A stretch of 64,000 nt of DNA from Steinernema hermaphroditum (GCA_030435675.1 CM059623.1:12122092-12186091); one strand, 5' to 3'. Positions 38,520 to 50,505 are shown, counted from the stretch's first letter. Notes: generated by a model from the sequence alone, not told the origin. A program made the numbers and translations.

Positions 38520-39245
38520 GGCGCAGCAATTTTGACATTCTTTGTCGACTACAGTCAGTCAGTCACAGAGAACTGTCACCGTCATCCAGCCAGCACGGCC
38601 ATCGAGGACGGACGCCCTTTGTGACGTCGAGGTCAACAGTTCTTCTGTCTCTGTCCGTTCTGCGCTCTCCGCGGCCGCACCGTGCCTCGGTGAGCTGAAG
38701 TGGGCGCGCGGCATCGAAATCAATCGATGTGCGGTGCGTGCCATCGGGTTCGTTCGTTCTTGTCGTAGTGCTCGGCTCAGCTCAGGCCATCTCAATGAAT
38801 GGGCAGTGGAGGGGCACTCGGAGAGAGAAGATAGCGGGCGGCGGCGGGAAGAGGAGGAGGAGGAGGACACATTGTTGAGATCGACGGAGAAGAAGAAGAT
38901 GATGATGATGATGATGGGGAACGTGGAGGGAGGCGGAGGGCCTGGGCGGGTGCGGGGACTGTGCGGTCGACCGGCCTTGCTGCAGTTGCCCGGCGTCACC
39001 GCGGCGGCGGCACGTGTACTCGATTGTGACTTGTTGTATACTTTGTATTGCCCCCCTCCGCGTGCAGGCCTGATCACGAATTGATAGCAGCAGCAGCAGC
39101 CGCCGGCGGCGACGACGACGGACGCCGATGACGACGCAGGAGGGGAGAGGACTGTGGAATTTGATTCGAAAGCAACGACTCTGCAAGAAGCAGCAACAAT
39201 GAACCGGGAAGGACCTGTGTTTGTACTTGTACTTGCGAAGGCAGT
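38520..39245. promoter_or_regulatory. GC-rich island, candidate promoter or 5' region
   Basis: A 700-bp GC-rich block with GAGGAGGAGGAGGA, GATGATGATGATGATGATG (about 38893-38915) and AGCAGCAGCAGCAGCC. Long ORFs exist in several frames on both strands (up to 234 codons minus, 180 plus) but are low-complexity mirror images of one another. It is the nearest GC island upstream of the CXXC gene and reads best as a promoter or untranslated exon. Coding cannot be excluded. Confidence 0.35.
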
Positions 39246-39247
39246 TA

Positions 39248-39260
39248 GGGGGGGGGGGGG
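39248..39260 (+). repeat. 13-base G run
   Basis: Thirteen consecutive G follow AGTTA. Such a tract is prone to slippage and could form a G-rich structure. Confidence 0.9.
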
Positions 39261-40711
39261 CACTTACTGTCTCGTGTCACTCTGCCCGGACTATCGCGAT
39301 TTACGTGCCCGTGACGGTGCTACCGTACTCCTCTTCCCTTCGGTCGGTGCACTATGCTGTATTGGTATGGTAATTCGAAAGCATATAATCAGGGGAATTT
39401 GCATATTTTTACATATCGCTTTTGTACGAGTTCAAGGACACTTTTTGCAGTGCGATGTCCATTGGAATCTTGATTTAATCAAGGTCTGCTATTGCTACGC
39501 GACGCTGATAAGACTGCACATGTATTTTTGGGACCTTAGTTACCGGTGATAGGGCGATGGAACGAGATCTTTTTGCTGGTTTTTAGGGAGGAAATCTTCT
39601 TGTGGTTTTCTATTTTTGTACTTTCGTGGAGACAGTACCTCAAAAAATAAATGGTACGAGTATGAGAACAAAAAATGGTAAGCGTATTTCCAAATTCGTC
39701 GATACAGCGAATAGTTTTATTCAAAGAAACCTCATTGGTCAATTTTTGCGTACTCCTTATTTGTAACTTATTTATTTTTTTTCTTGTGAAATTCTTTTCT
39801 AAGTCACCTTACTACACATTAGTAGATTGCACACTTTTCAAATATGCATCGTAAGCTTGTCCTTCTTTCCTCTCTCCCCTTTGTTATGCTTTCTTTTCGA
39901 ATTTTCATGTATTTTGGACGCTTCTTTGACTTGATCGCAGTTTTCTGCGTCATGATGAACTTGATTCGTAACTTATTGAACCAGTTAATAATATAACATC
40001 TTTATCATAAGCATATTTCTGTATGTAGTAAGTCTTTCTGGCGTTTTTGACAAAAAACAGGTAATTATCAAGGTAGCGGATTTGTAGAACTGTCTATGAT
40101 GATTAAGCTTTTTGGTACCGCTAGTTTCTTCGCCCAATCAATAAACGATTTTGATAAGATAACGCTTATTTCCATGCGTTTTAAGACGTTTGATAGCACG
40201 TTGTTGTCAGCCAATTCTTTGTGTGGACATGATCTGTAAACTATTTTAGCGACGGGGCTCAACATTATGCCTATATTATGGACAGTTTTTAACCAAATGG
40301 CTTTTCCCGAACTTAGAATTTCTAATTTTTGGGCAACTGTCAGGTTTGTTTGAGTGTAACAACTAACTCAGTAAGAGATCTGCTTCCTGACCTGATTCTT
40401 TCAACGATGAAGAACATTTTTGCGATTTTAGTGCTGGACAATTCGTAACATTCAAGCAGCATTCTTCTTCAAAGTTTTCCATAAGACTCTTTTTTTCATC
40501 TTTTCCATCTGTTAAATATCGCTGATTTTGCGGTCATTACTAGATGGCAAGGGAACTGTCAAATATGCTACGTGCCGGTCAACCCCATGCTGACCGGTAG
40601 GGCCTCACTGAATGTATAGAATTAGCTGCTATCGTTCAGATATGAGCAAGAAAGAGGGTTTCAATGCTGACCAGACCTACATACTGATACGTACCATTTG
40701 GGTGCCACCGT

Positions 40712-40785
40712 GTTTGGATGGCGTAGTCGGTAAGGAGCCCGGCTATAGTTATCCTGGATCGAATCCTTATCAGACTTTTTTTCTA
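40712..40785 (+). repeat. tRNA-like or SINE-like sequence with pol III signals
   Basis: TGGCGTAGTCGG (40719-40730) fits the A box. GGATCGAATCC (40756-40766), 25 nt later, is one base from the B-box consensus. A run of seven T (40776-40782) follows as a pol III terminator. The acceptor and anticodon stems do not pair convincingly, so a tRNA pseudogene or tRNA-derived SINE head is more likely than a working tRNA. Confidence 0.45.
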
Positions 40786-41680
40786 TTTTTGAGCAGGTCG
40801 AGGAGAAGATCTCGCTTTAGGACCACGCAAATCATAAATCATTTTCTTTGCTTGTGACTTTACGCATCAGTGTATTTTATGGGATCACCTTCTAGGATGG
40901 GGTCGAGGAGGCAAACGTCCCAGTGTATTCAGAAATCGTAAGAATTTCAATTCCATTGCTTACGGTCCTTTTAATAATTTGCTGTACACATTTTTGTATG
41001 TCACATTGTATACAATACCAACATTGAACACGGAAACATTTCCTCTACCTTTAAATACACATTTTTGCATTGTTTGAACTCAGGATTGATCTTTACTTAA
41101 TTGGCTATAGGCGAACTCCCGAATATGAACTATTTTCATATCATCCTTAGTCAGAGATTTCCGGCCTTCCCAAACTCTTATCACAAAGGCTCGAAATTCA
41201 CACATTGTCGATCGCTCTTAGGATGGTCACCAATGTGCAAATTTCAACAATTCATGCTGTACTCTGTGTTCTGCTCTCTGCTATTCACGTGACCCTTCTC
41301 CTAATTCACTTTAATCGACCTAAAAACGTCACTGCAACACAGAGTCATCAACCTAAACTGGCTCCTCCATAATTCCGGCAATGTTGCGTGCAAATCGCGT
41401 CGTCGTCGTTCGGTCTCACTTTTGGTTTCTGTTTGTTAATTCCTCTTCTCCGACCACCGCCACTCCACCGCCCATCCAGCACCACCGTCACTGTCATGCG
41501 TGCACCATGTTCGGCCGTGTATTTGACCGATCGATCGATCTTTACCAGTTCCATTTACCATTGCAGGTTTCTCTTATTTTCTTGAACTCGCCTCGAAACC
41601 TGACTGTTCACGAGCGCGCAGACATCACAAGAGAGCCGAAGGCAATCCACGCGAGACCCCCTCCATAAACAGCAGTCCTT

Positions 41681-44600
41681 ATGCTGTTGATGGACAGCGG
41701 CAGTGCTGCGAATCATCCTCAGACAACGGTCGTTTCGAATTCCGTGAATCCCGCCGGCGTTGCCGCCCCTCTTCGTCCCCTGCCCACCGGACCAGGTGGA
41801 CTGCATCAGCTGCTCGCGCCGCAGGCCATCCACTTCCCGCAGCCCTTTCTTCAGGTTGGTTTTTTGACTTTTTCGTTGTTATGCCGGGTTACTGTAATGG
41901 AAGGGTTCTGTGGATGTGCAGGCGGCAATTATAGGGTGCCGCTCTCAGAGAGCCCAATGCTAGTGGTGGTGGTGGTGGTGGTCGAGTGACCTTCATGGAA
42001 ATCGATAAATCATTTTTGAATGCTATTGCAATATGACCATTTTATGGGGTGCAGAGGGCGGCTCCATTCTAGGGAGGGAGTCGTCCGTTTGGGCGGAATT
42101 TGAGGGTCATATCTATGTGAGGTTAGGCTTCGTAGATTTCGTTTGTTGTTTGAGGACGAAAATTCCGAAAATAAAGCCATAATATTTGGATACGGAACAA
42201 TTAGCTCTTACAAGCTTCGTTGTCAAGTGTACGATGCGAACTTGTGATTTCCTGATTCTTGGCTTTTGACTCTGGGAAAACTCTGAATAAAACCATTTTG
42301 GTATGTCGGATCGAATAGTAGCTTTGCTCAGCGTTATGCCATTTTTGACCGACACTACCACCGTTATCATGGAGAAATCTCTGCTTTTCTTTTAAGAGTT
42401 CCTTAAATTTCGATCCACGTTTTTCTCAGCTTCCACTCCAAATGGTCTCCGGTCGGGGAAGTCAACTTTTCCGCCTTGTAATCTCCTAAATTTTTGACTT
42501 TCGGATCTCGGTCTGGTCACTCTCGTCCAATTTCCCCTTTTCCCCAACATCGTGGTCACCAGCCGATCTCTTGAGAACTTTACAATTGCCCAGGGGCACC
42601 GAAGGATCCTACTTGAGACTGGTTTCGCTTACTGTGTAAATTCATGCAGAATGAAGTGATCTACTTTTGGTCACAGGGTGACTCTGTGTTCGTGCTGCGA
42701 CCTTCACAGAAATCGATAAACCATTCTTAGTGGAGCATAAACGGTGGTGGTGTTGAATGTAGTGGAAGGTTGGCGATGCGAAACCTATCCGACTGGAAGT
42801 TTTTATGTTTACTGCCAGTTTTGGGGCGGTGTGAATGACGGAAAATTTGTTATTTTATGCAGAAGTAAAGGGCTGTTGTTGCTCGATGTGGGCAGTTCCT
42901 TGTGGTTTTGAGGATGTCATCCTCTGGCACTGCTTGAACACAGCGTTTTCATCACTTGAAATTGCATCCAGGATAAAAGGGTTTCTGCTGGATACTACGT
43001 TCCATATTATTCTACAGAAGATGAGCAATGGATCGTATTTTTGATTGCACGGAAGTAAATCGAGTAATTTTCAATCATACATTTTTGGTCGCGGTCTCCG
43101 TCCATAGGCCCTCGTTCTTTGGAACATCATTGTCGTCATTGAAAGTTCTAGGAACTTATGTTCGTTACAATTTTCATGGTAGTTTATAAGAATTCTGATG
43201 ACATTTTTGATGTTGAAAACCCTGTTTGCTCCCATCATAGCTTAAGTAAACGTCCTACAAACGTAGAACGGTAATGATTCCAGTGCGAGTCCAAGGCCGT
43301 ATTAACCTTTTTGTGCTAAACCAACAATCTGTAGACTGACTTTTTGTATGACGCGAACGCAAAGCAGTTGAAAATTCTGGTTCAACCCGTCATTTTACTC
43401 TATTTTCCTTTTGAGGCTGTGTTCTCAATCTTTTGAGACTTCATCAGGAAGCACTACAGCCAGGCTGACGTTTCAACTCAAATGCAATAGGCAATTCAAA
43501 TACATGCTATGTTCATTTTTGGAGAGCTCGCATTGGATAAGATCGCCAATAGACTATCTGCTCAATTTTTGCCTTCAATAACTTTTTCATGCAAAGGAGC
43601 ATATGGAAAGGTGCAACGAATATAAGTTTCGTGGACTTTGTTGACGTTTCTTTTACGGGTTCTTGTTAAGTAACATTGCACACAAGAATCCTGAATTTTT
43701 GGGACTGCAATCGCGCGGTTTGACCTATCATAAGCTAGCGTCTTGTAAACGCGTAGCGTTCCAAGAATATTTTGTGAAAGTCAAAAGCCATATTGCCCAG
43801 CATCAATCGAGAATCAAGAGAATGATTTTTTGTGATTTTGAAAACAAAATTTTAACTCAACAATGCAAAGAAGTTGAAAATTTTATCTCAAATCGTAATT
43901 TTACTCTGCTCTCAATCTTTTAAGGCCTCATCGTGAAGCACTACAGTCAGGCTAATGTTTGAATGCAAATTGAATAGACTACTCAATTAAATGCTATGCT
44001 CATTTTTGCACTAATGTAGGTCGTAGACTAGCTTATTTATACAGTTCCTGGACGCATCTCCTTACGGCGTTCGAAAATTCTACCTTTACTGGTATTTTTG
44101 CTCGCTTAACATTCTCGGTTTTTGAAAGCATCACGTGTTGGAGTAACCAGTGTGATAGAAATCCATGACTTGTCAATTGGCAGGCTGGCTTGGCTGCTGA
44201 AAATGTCCTTTTTTTTGTTTAAAACGGACACGTACTTATGTTTTAGAAGTGAAATCTTTCACATTTTTGAATCTGGTCTTCTTGAAATGAGCTAAATTCT
44301 GTGCTTTACATTCGACAAAATGAGCACTCTAACTATTTTTGTTATCCATTATATTTTTGGCGGTAGACTGTAATCTGCAGGATCCTGTTCTTCCAGTTTC
44401 AAACACTCTTCTTGACTGTCTCAAACCATTTTTGTTAGACAAGAGTCCGTAAATCTCCTGTTTCAAAGGTATACCATTGCAAGTTCTCTAATTTGTGCTT
44501 GACTGCTCCCTTCAATGGTCAAAGATAGTACAAAATCGAAGTAGACGTTTCCTTTCTATTTTCACGCACATATTTCACAACTGTCGGTAGTGACCTCATT

Positions 44601-47590
44601 TTTTCAAAAATTCTCTCACTTCCGTACGTGTAGTTTGATTCAGTCGAATTTTGTCATCCCCTCGGATGAACTGATCTGATCTTGGCGATCACGCACAGTT
44701 TCACAGTTCTCTCGATGTTGGTCTTTCGACGGTTTACGGTCAGTTTGACCTTCGCTATAACAAGTGCGACCCCAACTTCCCGTAGTCACCTCGGCGACCA
44801 CCGCCTCTACCACCACACCTAATCAATTGATCTGTCAATATTGTTTCTCTGTGCTCTTCAAACATTGACCGTCACCGGCCGTCGGTCGACCGTCCATTGA
44901 CGTTTGTACGCACTGTGTACCGTCCCGCGTCCATTCCAGGCTCAACCACAGGCGCCTCCTCAGGCCCCACGCTACCAGCCGCCCCCACCGACGCAGTCCG
45001 GCGGTCACCGCGCGCAGGCGAGCTCCTCTACGCCGTCTTCGATGAACCGCTCGCAACGATGCGGCGTTTGTCGCGGATGCCAGTGCAAACCATGTGGACA
45101 GTGCACCTACTGCCAAGATAGCCCCCAGTTCGGCGGGCCCGGCGTCAAGAAGCAGTCATGCATCGAGCGGAGGTGCTTACGAGTGCTCGAGAATAGGCTA
45201 CAGGTGAGCGTTGCTTTGTTTTGTTTACTCGTTTGTTTATTGGGTTAAGGTCATTGGGGTGGTTTAATAATGGGTTCGTGTTGTCGAGCAATTTGAGGTT
45301 ACGGTAGTTCAAGAGAAGAGGCGCATAAGTACCGTATAAAAAGCATTCAAAGAACCTATTTTCTGTTAAGGAATTGGAATTTCACATAGGAAGGGTACTT
45401 TGTCAAAAGTAATTTTTTTTAGGAAATCGTACAAAATGTTGAAGTTGCAGGGAAAACTTTAATGCTAAAGTGTATTTTTGTAATTAGCTAAACAGGCTTA
45501 CCCTGAACAACTATTTCTTAATCGTCACTTTGATGTGTCACTGTAGGGTCGTCCAGGTGATCCACCTTCCTATTATGCCTTGACTGTTTAGTTCCTATCT
45601 TAAGCTTTCGTTAGCATTACTATATGCCTCCTTTTCAGCGAGATGCACCGACCTTCAAAGCCCGGCAGGGCTGTAATAACTGCGAAGACTGCCGGATGGC
45701 CGACTGCATGACATGTCTCGTCTGTCTGGACAAAAAGTACGCGTAGCTCATCAAAGCAGACTGTCTAATTGCACCGTTTCCTGTCTAGATTCTTCGACAA
45801 CAGGTACATGACCGGTGCGATGTGTGCGAAAAAACGGTGTAACCACGCGACGTCCATCGAGCTTCCGGCGGCACAACAGGCCACCGCGGGCGATTTCAAC
45901 TCAGGGAGACAGGTAAGTATCGCAACCACCACTACTTTGTGCCCTCGCAAAACAGCCATTGTATGTATCGGTGTTGTGAATGGAGGGGGATAGATTGGCG
46001 TGTGGAGGCTGGCACCAAAGTAGGTCAGCAAAGGTCAAAGGAAGAGCAACAAGATGGGGGAACTTAAAGTGGGTCAATAACGAGTTTAAACGGAGATGGG
46101 GATGCACAGGGTGAATGATTGGAATTTGGGCACTTGGGGGATATAGGTGGTGCCAGGGACCGGAAGAAGGGGGTAAAAATAGCAAATTCAAAGAGGTCAC
46201 ATGTAGTGACTGGTTTTTGATTTTTGTCGACGTTCTTTTGTAAATGCGGAAATGAACGTCAAGTGCGCTGAAGTGGTATTGTATTTCGAAATCAGAGCAG
46301 AGGGACAACAAATGAACAGGGTTGCTGTGCATCGAGATAGGGTCAAATCTGTAGTAAACAACAGAAGATAAGGTTGAGGGAAAGCTCGATGACAAGCGAT
46401 GAGAATTATGTGATCTACAAAGGACTGAAGAGAAGGAATCGTACGGTAGGAATAGGGAAGGATGGTTTTGAGGCACAATGAATCTTGAATGTACTTTCTT
46501 GACAAACTTTGACGATCATACGCTGTCCTCTTCGGGCCATCTCTCCCCACAGTATCCCATTTCCGTACACACCCGTATACGGTAGTCTCACATTTCATCA
46601 CAAAGCAACAACAACATAATGTCACTACCATCCGCCGTCTGCCAAAAGTATCATAAACCAGCCAAATATTTGACGACTTGGCCATTTCCTTCCTTTTCCC
46701 CCTATTTACCCAAGAACTCTCGCTCTTGTCGTCCCTAAACTTCCTTAGTACAACGCAAACAAATCGATAATCTCTAATCTCCACCGTCGTTGCAGATGCT
46801 CAAAAGGTCATACGATTCGAATGGCAACGGCACGGCCACCAACTATGACTACATGACGAAGCGGCGGGCGGGTGAAGGCGTCGTGCCGCAGGGCATTCCG
46901 CAGCCTCAAGTGCCGCCGCACATGATCCTTCCCGGGCAGACGACGGCGCGGATGATCTCGCTGCCAAGCAGCGGCGGCGGCATGAACCCGATCTACACGG
47001 CCGCCATGCCCCATCCCGCCATGCGCATGTTGCCGCCTAATCAAGGACCGCCAAAGTAGGAACAATGGCCCCATTGTGACAGTGATGGAACGCGTCATTT
47101 CAGCTATAGTCTCCTCGTGCCCATGACCAGCATCGCCGACCTTTCGGTAGCAAACAACCCCGTCACCTCGCAACCTCAGCAGCCGCAGCAGCAGCAAGGT
47201 CAACAAGGCCAGCCGCAGCAGCAGCAGCCCTCTTCCCAGCCGCAACCTCAACAACAGCAGCAGCAGAACCAAAACGAACAACCGCCTCCTCAGACGCCAC
47301 TGCCACCTCAGCAACAGCCTCAGCAGCAGACTACCGTACCGCAGCCGATGATGATGAACGGCAACTACATCGTCAGCGGGTATCCCCCAATGGCGACGCA
47401 GCTGACCGACATGTGCATGATGGACCCGAGGCTGATGCAGCCGCCCCCGCAGAAGCTGTACCCCTACTACGGGTCTACGGTAACCTCCGGGGATGCGACC
47501 GATCTGAACTCTTGTCCACCTCAGGATCCCTTCGTGCCGCCATCATACGCGCCCGAAATGAAGAGTACGGTCGTGCTGACGCCGCTGTAG
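41681..47590 (+). CDS. Tandem CXXC zinc-finger protein with Q-rich tail (468 aa, six exons)
   Basis: Exons 41681-41854, 44940-45203, 45639-45736, 45789-45912, 46796-47055 and 47104-47590 join in frame with GT-AG introns. An in-frame TAA 15 nt before the ATG supports the start. Residues 99-137 form a canonical CXXC finger (CGVC, CQCKPC, CTYC, QFGG, CIERRC), the fold that binds unmethylated CpG in CFP1, KMT2, DNMT1 and KDM2. Residues 158-196 form a second eight-cysteine finger with LDKKFFDN in place of the KFGG region, so it may not contact CpG. A basic patch (MTKRRAG) and M/P-rich text follow. The last exon is Q/P-rich and ends at VVLTPL. No PHD, SET, JmjC or methyltransferase domain is present. 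Probable role: nuclear chromatin adaptor. The 3.1-kb first intron is exceptional and carries ATTTTTG motifs. Confidence 0.85.
43340..44020 (+). repeat. Tandem duplication inside the first CXXC-gene intron
   Basis: 43365-43525 and 43870-44010 share TTGAAAATT, TCTCAATCTTTT, GAAGCACTACAG.CAGGCT, CAATT.AAAT..ATGCTATG and TCATTTTTG. The ATTTTTG lies at 43515 and 44002, at the same aligned place, and the sequence diverges right after it. Confidence 0.7.
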
Positions 47591-47794
47591 AATTGTTAAC
47601 ATTTCATCATCGTCAAAACCAGAACCAATCTCTTACTCACCCAACTGCCTGAGAATACTCTTTTGCGTGTATAACCCACTTCCTACCGTAATCTCCCATC
47701 TCCTCACTCCTCCATCCGCCCTTGGTAAATCTGATGCTCAATTCTCGTCGCATAATCGCTTGTCGTCGGGAAAAGCTTTATAGAGATCGCCACT

Positions 47795-47800
47795 AATAAA
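47795..47800 (+). terminator. Poly(A) signal of the CXXC gene
   Basis: AATAAA lies about 205 nt after the TAG stop, with a T/C-rich tract downstream. It is the first canonical hexamer after the gene. Confidence 0.6.
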
Positions 47801-50505
47801 CTCTCTTATCTCTTCTCCTGTGTGAGGTCAGTGCCTTCGTCTTCTTTTGTACTATACCGTAATCCCCGTTTTTGTTAAGTGCTTTCCTTCTACTTCATCC
47901 TCCTCCTCCTTGTTACACACTTCTCTGCAGCAGCATAATCCAGATGTTCTATTCGCACTCAATTCACTTCCAAAGTAGTCTCCATCCGATCGAACCTCTC
48001 TACCGTATCTTCTGTACAGTAACCTTCTCCTTCTTCCCATTTGCCGAGGCGCTTTGATCTCTCGAGCCTTTTCACCGACGGCCGACGTTTCTCTGTTCCC
48101 AAAGTGCAATAGATTCAAAAGCGAATTTCCACAAATCGATCACTACCGTAGTACAATAACACTGTTGTAAGTACGTTGCTCCTCCGTCTATCTCTGCCCA
48201 CCCCAAAAAGCGTTGTTGACCTGTTTTGAGGTTAGTTCTACCCCATCTTCACATCACATATTGTGGCCTCTTCGACCCTCTGCTCCTGAGTGCTGGTTGA
48301 GATGTTTTATTTTACATGTTATCGTTATTTTATATCGTTATTTAATTATTATTTAAAAATTCGAGAAAGTTATTTTACAAATACGTCAGGAAAGACAACT
48401 CAAGCTCCGACTAAAATGATGTGCTCTATACAAATAAGTGTAATTAATAAAACGTATGAAAACGTATGTGAGCTCTCGAGAGGTCCTGCAACGACGGGGC
48501 GTTCGTGTAAGTGGTCTCGACGGGGACAAAAACGGCGCGTTGATCTGCTCTGCTCGATGCTGAAGTGTGAGAGGATAAAGAGAGAAGTGGCGCCTTTCAA
48601 TCAAGGGCCTATAGAGAGGGTAAATAGAGATTAGAGGCTGAAACGCGTTTACGTATTTGTCATAGGCGAGAGGGCAATTGAGGCGATGCGGATTTGATTA
48701 TCCGCAAAAAGTTTAGCTCTTTAGCTGCTTTGCAACAGGGTGATGAAAGCTGAAAAGGATTATTTCGCAAATGGGGATTAGGATTTGTTGAGGGGAATGG
48801 GTGTCTGAAGTGTGTCACTTTCGATGAAATCGTGGAGGGGGCGACTTTTTTATGTATTACGTATGGAAGATGGGTACATAGCGGGTACTTCACTGTCACT
48901 GACAAGAAGTACAGCCCGTTACGATAAATAAAGAAGAACAGTAGAGGATAAATGATGTTCTCCGAAGCTCTGCGATGTGGCAACACCTAGCTACCACTCA
49001 TGACTGCAAGCATTTATGCTGAGGGGTCGCTAGCTATGGTGGACACTAATACAGTTACATTTAAATTAGATTAAATAGAGACAAACCTGGAAAAGATCGA
49101 CAAATCGCGGACCATACTCTGTGACCTTCATTGCTTTCAATTTTTCAAGTAAGATAACCGGCTGAAGAAGGTTGCGGCGGGTAGGCAAGACTCATAGCTA
49201 TCACAGAAGGACTGAACGAGCTCATTTCAACTTTATGAAAATGGAGGCCCAATTTGAATAAATGCCCAAAAGTGATCCATCCTGCCCGACCGTGTAAAAT
49301 CGTATGTTTAAAAGCTTGTTCACCAGATAGAAGTAGAGTAATCATTTACGTCCCTACAACAGTGCTCTATTTTAAGTCAAAGATAAACACTTGTCCCTTT
49401 CCATTCATTCAATCCAGTTTTCCTCCAATATTATGGAAAGTTTAGAGTTAGTACATATTTTGGTTCAATTTTCGATCTCTTTGTATTATTTTAAACGCTT
49501 TCCACTGATATCGTTCTGACTGGAAAGGGACAAGTGTAAGGACAAGTTCATTATTGTTGAGTAGTGTCCAGTTTTGCAAAAACACGCTAAACTGTACGAA
49601 ATGTCCCTATTTGAATTCCATTGCGTGAACGATCTGTCCCCACACAGCGATATTAATCACAGTCAGGTAACTTTTCTGTGACGCAACACAAAATCCATGA
49701 CATCGAATTTCCTTCTCCCTTCGATCATCTTTATTCATCCCCTTCGTCTTCGACGCACTAATTAGCAGTCCAATCTCTAATGCTGCGCCCGCTTAGGACT
49801 TCTTGAGACTACATATATCGTTCGATAGTCGAGAGGCCAGAAACCGCTTGAGAGTCCGAGAGTCGAGAGTCGATACTGTACACAGCCCTGGTGTGAACTT
49901 GATGTTTAGCGATAACGGAACCCCAAGAAAACATAAAAAAGTGTCTGAAGCATGACTATCACTTCGGTTATTAACTATTGTTAATAAAAATTTGTTGAAT
50001 GAAAAACAACATTAAACTCACCCAAAGTTAGTTAAGTTCACCCATACCACATTAAGTCCACTATTGTTGCATGCCCAATTGTATCAAAACACGTCTTTCC
50101 GAAATGTCCTCATTTGAATTGTACTACATGATCTGTCCCCACGGACAGTCGCAACGACATTAATCACAGTCATGCTGTACAATAGCCGTCTATTGCTCAG
50201 TGCGACTGGTTCCCATAGTACAGCTGTAATGACGTTTCCATACAAACCGATGATTCAGCACTCGCGATTATTCATTGTTCGATTATTTGGCTAAGCGATG
50301 AATAATGCATTGTTGGGTGGCTAGCGGTCTTCAGGCATGACACAATTATGACATGGATAGGGGGACTGTTTAATGGAGATGTGATGAGCGACTGATGTTA
50401 ACATAACTAAATTTAAGCGGATGTTTGCGTTAGATAGAAATTGAATGGAAAGGTTTCAAGACGAACGATGACCATGGTCAGCGTCTATTCGCATATAATA
50501 GAGCG
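47801..50505. other. Intergenic, no gene recognised
   Basis: ORFs are at most 114 codons and overlap on opposite strands. Repeated GGGACAAGTGT, TGTCCC and AATCACAGTCA-type pieces (49385, 49530, 49650, 50100, 50160) suggest old local duplications. A truncated hAT-type end occurs near 49890. ATTTTTG is absent. Confidence 0.5.
49840..49890. mobile_element. Truncated hAT-type MITE end
   Basis: GAGAGTCCGAGAGTCGAGAG leads into CACAGCCCTG ending at 49890. This matches the right end of the 33228 and 60735 elements. No left CAGGGCTGTG end is found upstream, so only the right part remains. Confidence 0.6.

Larger units (their letters stand above)
1529..41680. other. Gene desert (intergenic or giant intron)
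   Basis: Forty kilobases without one ORF that has a recognisable domain, although genes further right are packed within 0.1-0.3 kb of each other. ORFs here are under about 180 codons, overlap on both strands and lack splice-bounded structure. The content I can support is the ATTTTTG array, diverged local duplications, Tc1/mariner and hAT elements, SINE-like and tRNA-like pieces, and four GC-rich islands, listed separately. If the exon at 1403 belongs to a gene reading rightward, much of this could be intron. Confidence 0.6.
1550..46226 (+). repeat. Strand-biased array of the heptamer ATTTTTG (about 120 copies)
   Basis: Reading the + strand I counted about 118 ATTTTTG between 1550 and 46226, roughly one per 375 bp, and only about ten CAAAAAT. 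Base composition alone would give well under ten per strand. Copies are irregularly spaced and absent from the GC-rich islands (about 15.5-16.1, 29.3-30.0, 32.4-32.7, 38.5-39.2 kb) and from the first 1.5 kb. They nearly vanish once dense genes begin (only about three after 46.3 kb). Flanks differ between copies, so this is not a simple dispersed transposon. Diverged tandem duplicates often keep the motif at the same aligned place. Inference: a promoter or processing element of many small transcription units, for example a nematode 21U/piRNA cluster. The exact role is unknown. Confidence 0.75.

Noticed and set aside
38542..39263. Long ORFs on both strands (180, 134 and 234 codons)
   Set aside because: They are mirror images over GC-rich low-complexity sequence (GAGGAG, GATGAT, AGCAGC). 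No domain or splice structure; no frame is favoured.
1403..41854. Joining the exon at 1403 directly to the CXXC gene
   Set aside because: The CXXC first exon has its own ATG with an in-frame TAA 15 nt upstream, and the nearby candidate acceptor would read into a stop in the required phase.
45901..46784. 191- and 195-codon minus-strand ORFs
   Set aside because: They lie in an intron of the CXXC gene, overlap each other in different frames and have no recognisable domain.
46808..47314. 168-codon minus-strand ORF rich in L and R
   Set aside because: It is the antisense shadow of the CAG/Q-rich exons of the CXXC gene.
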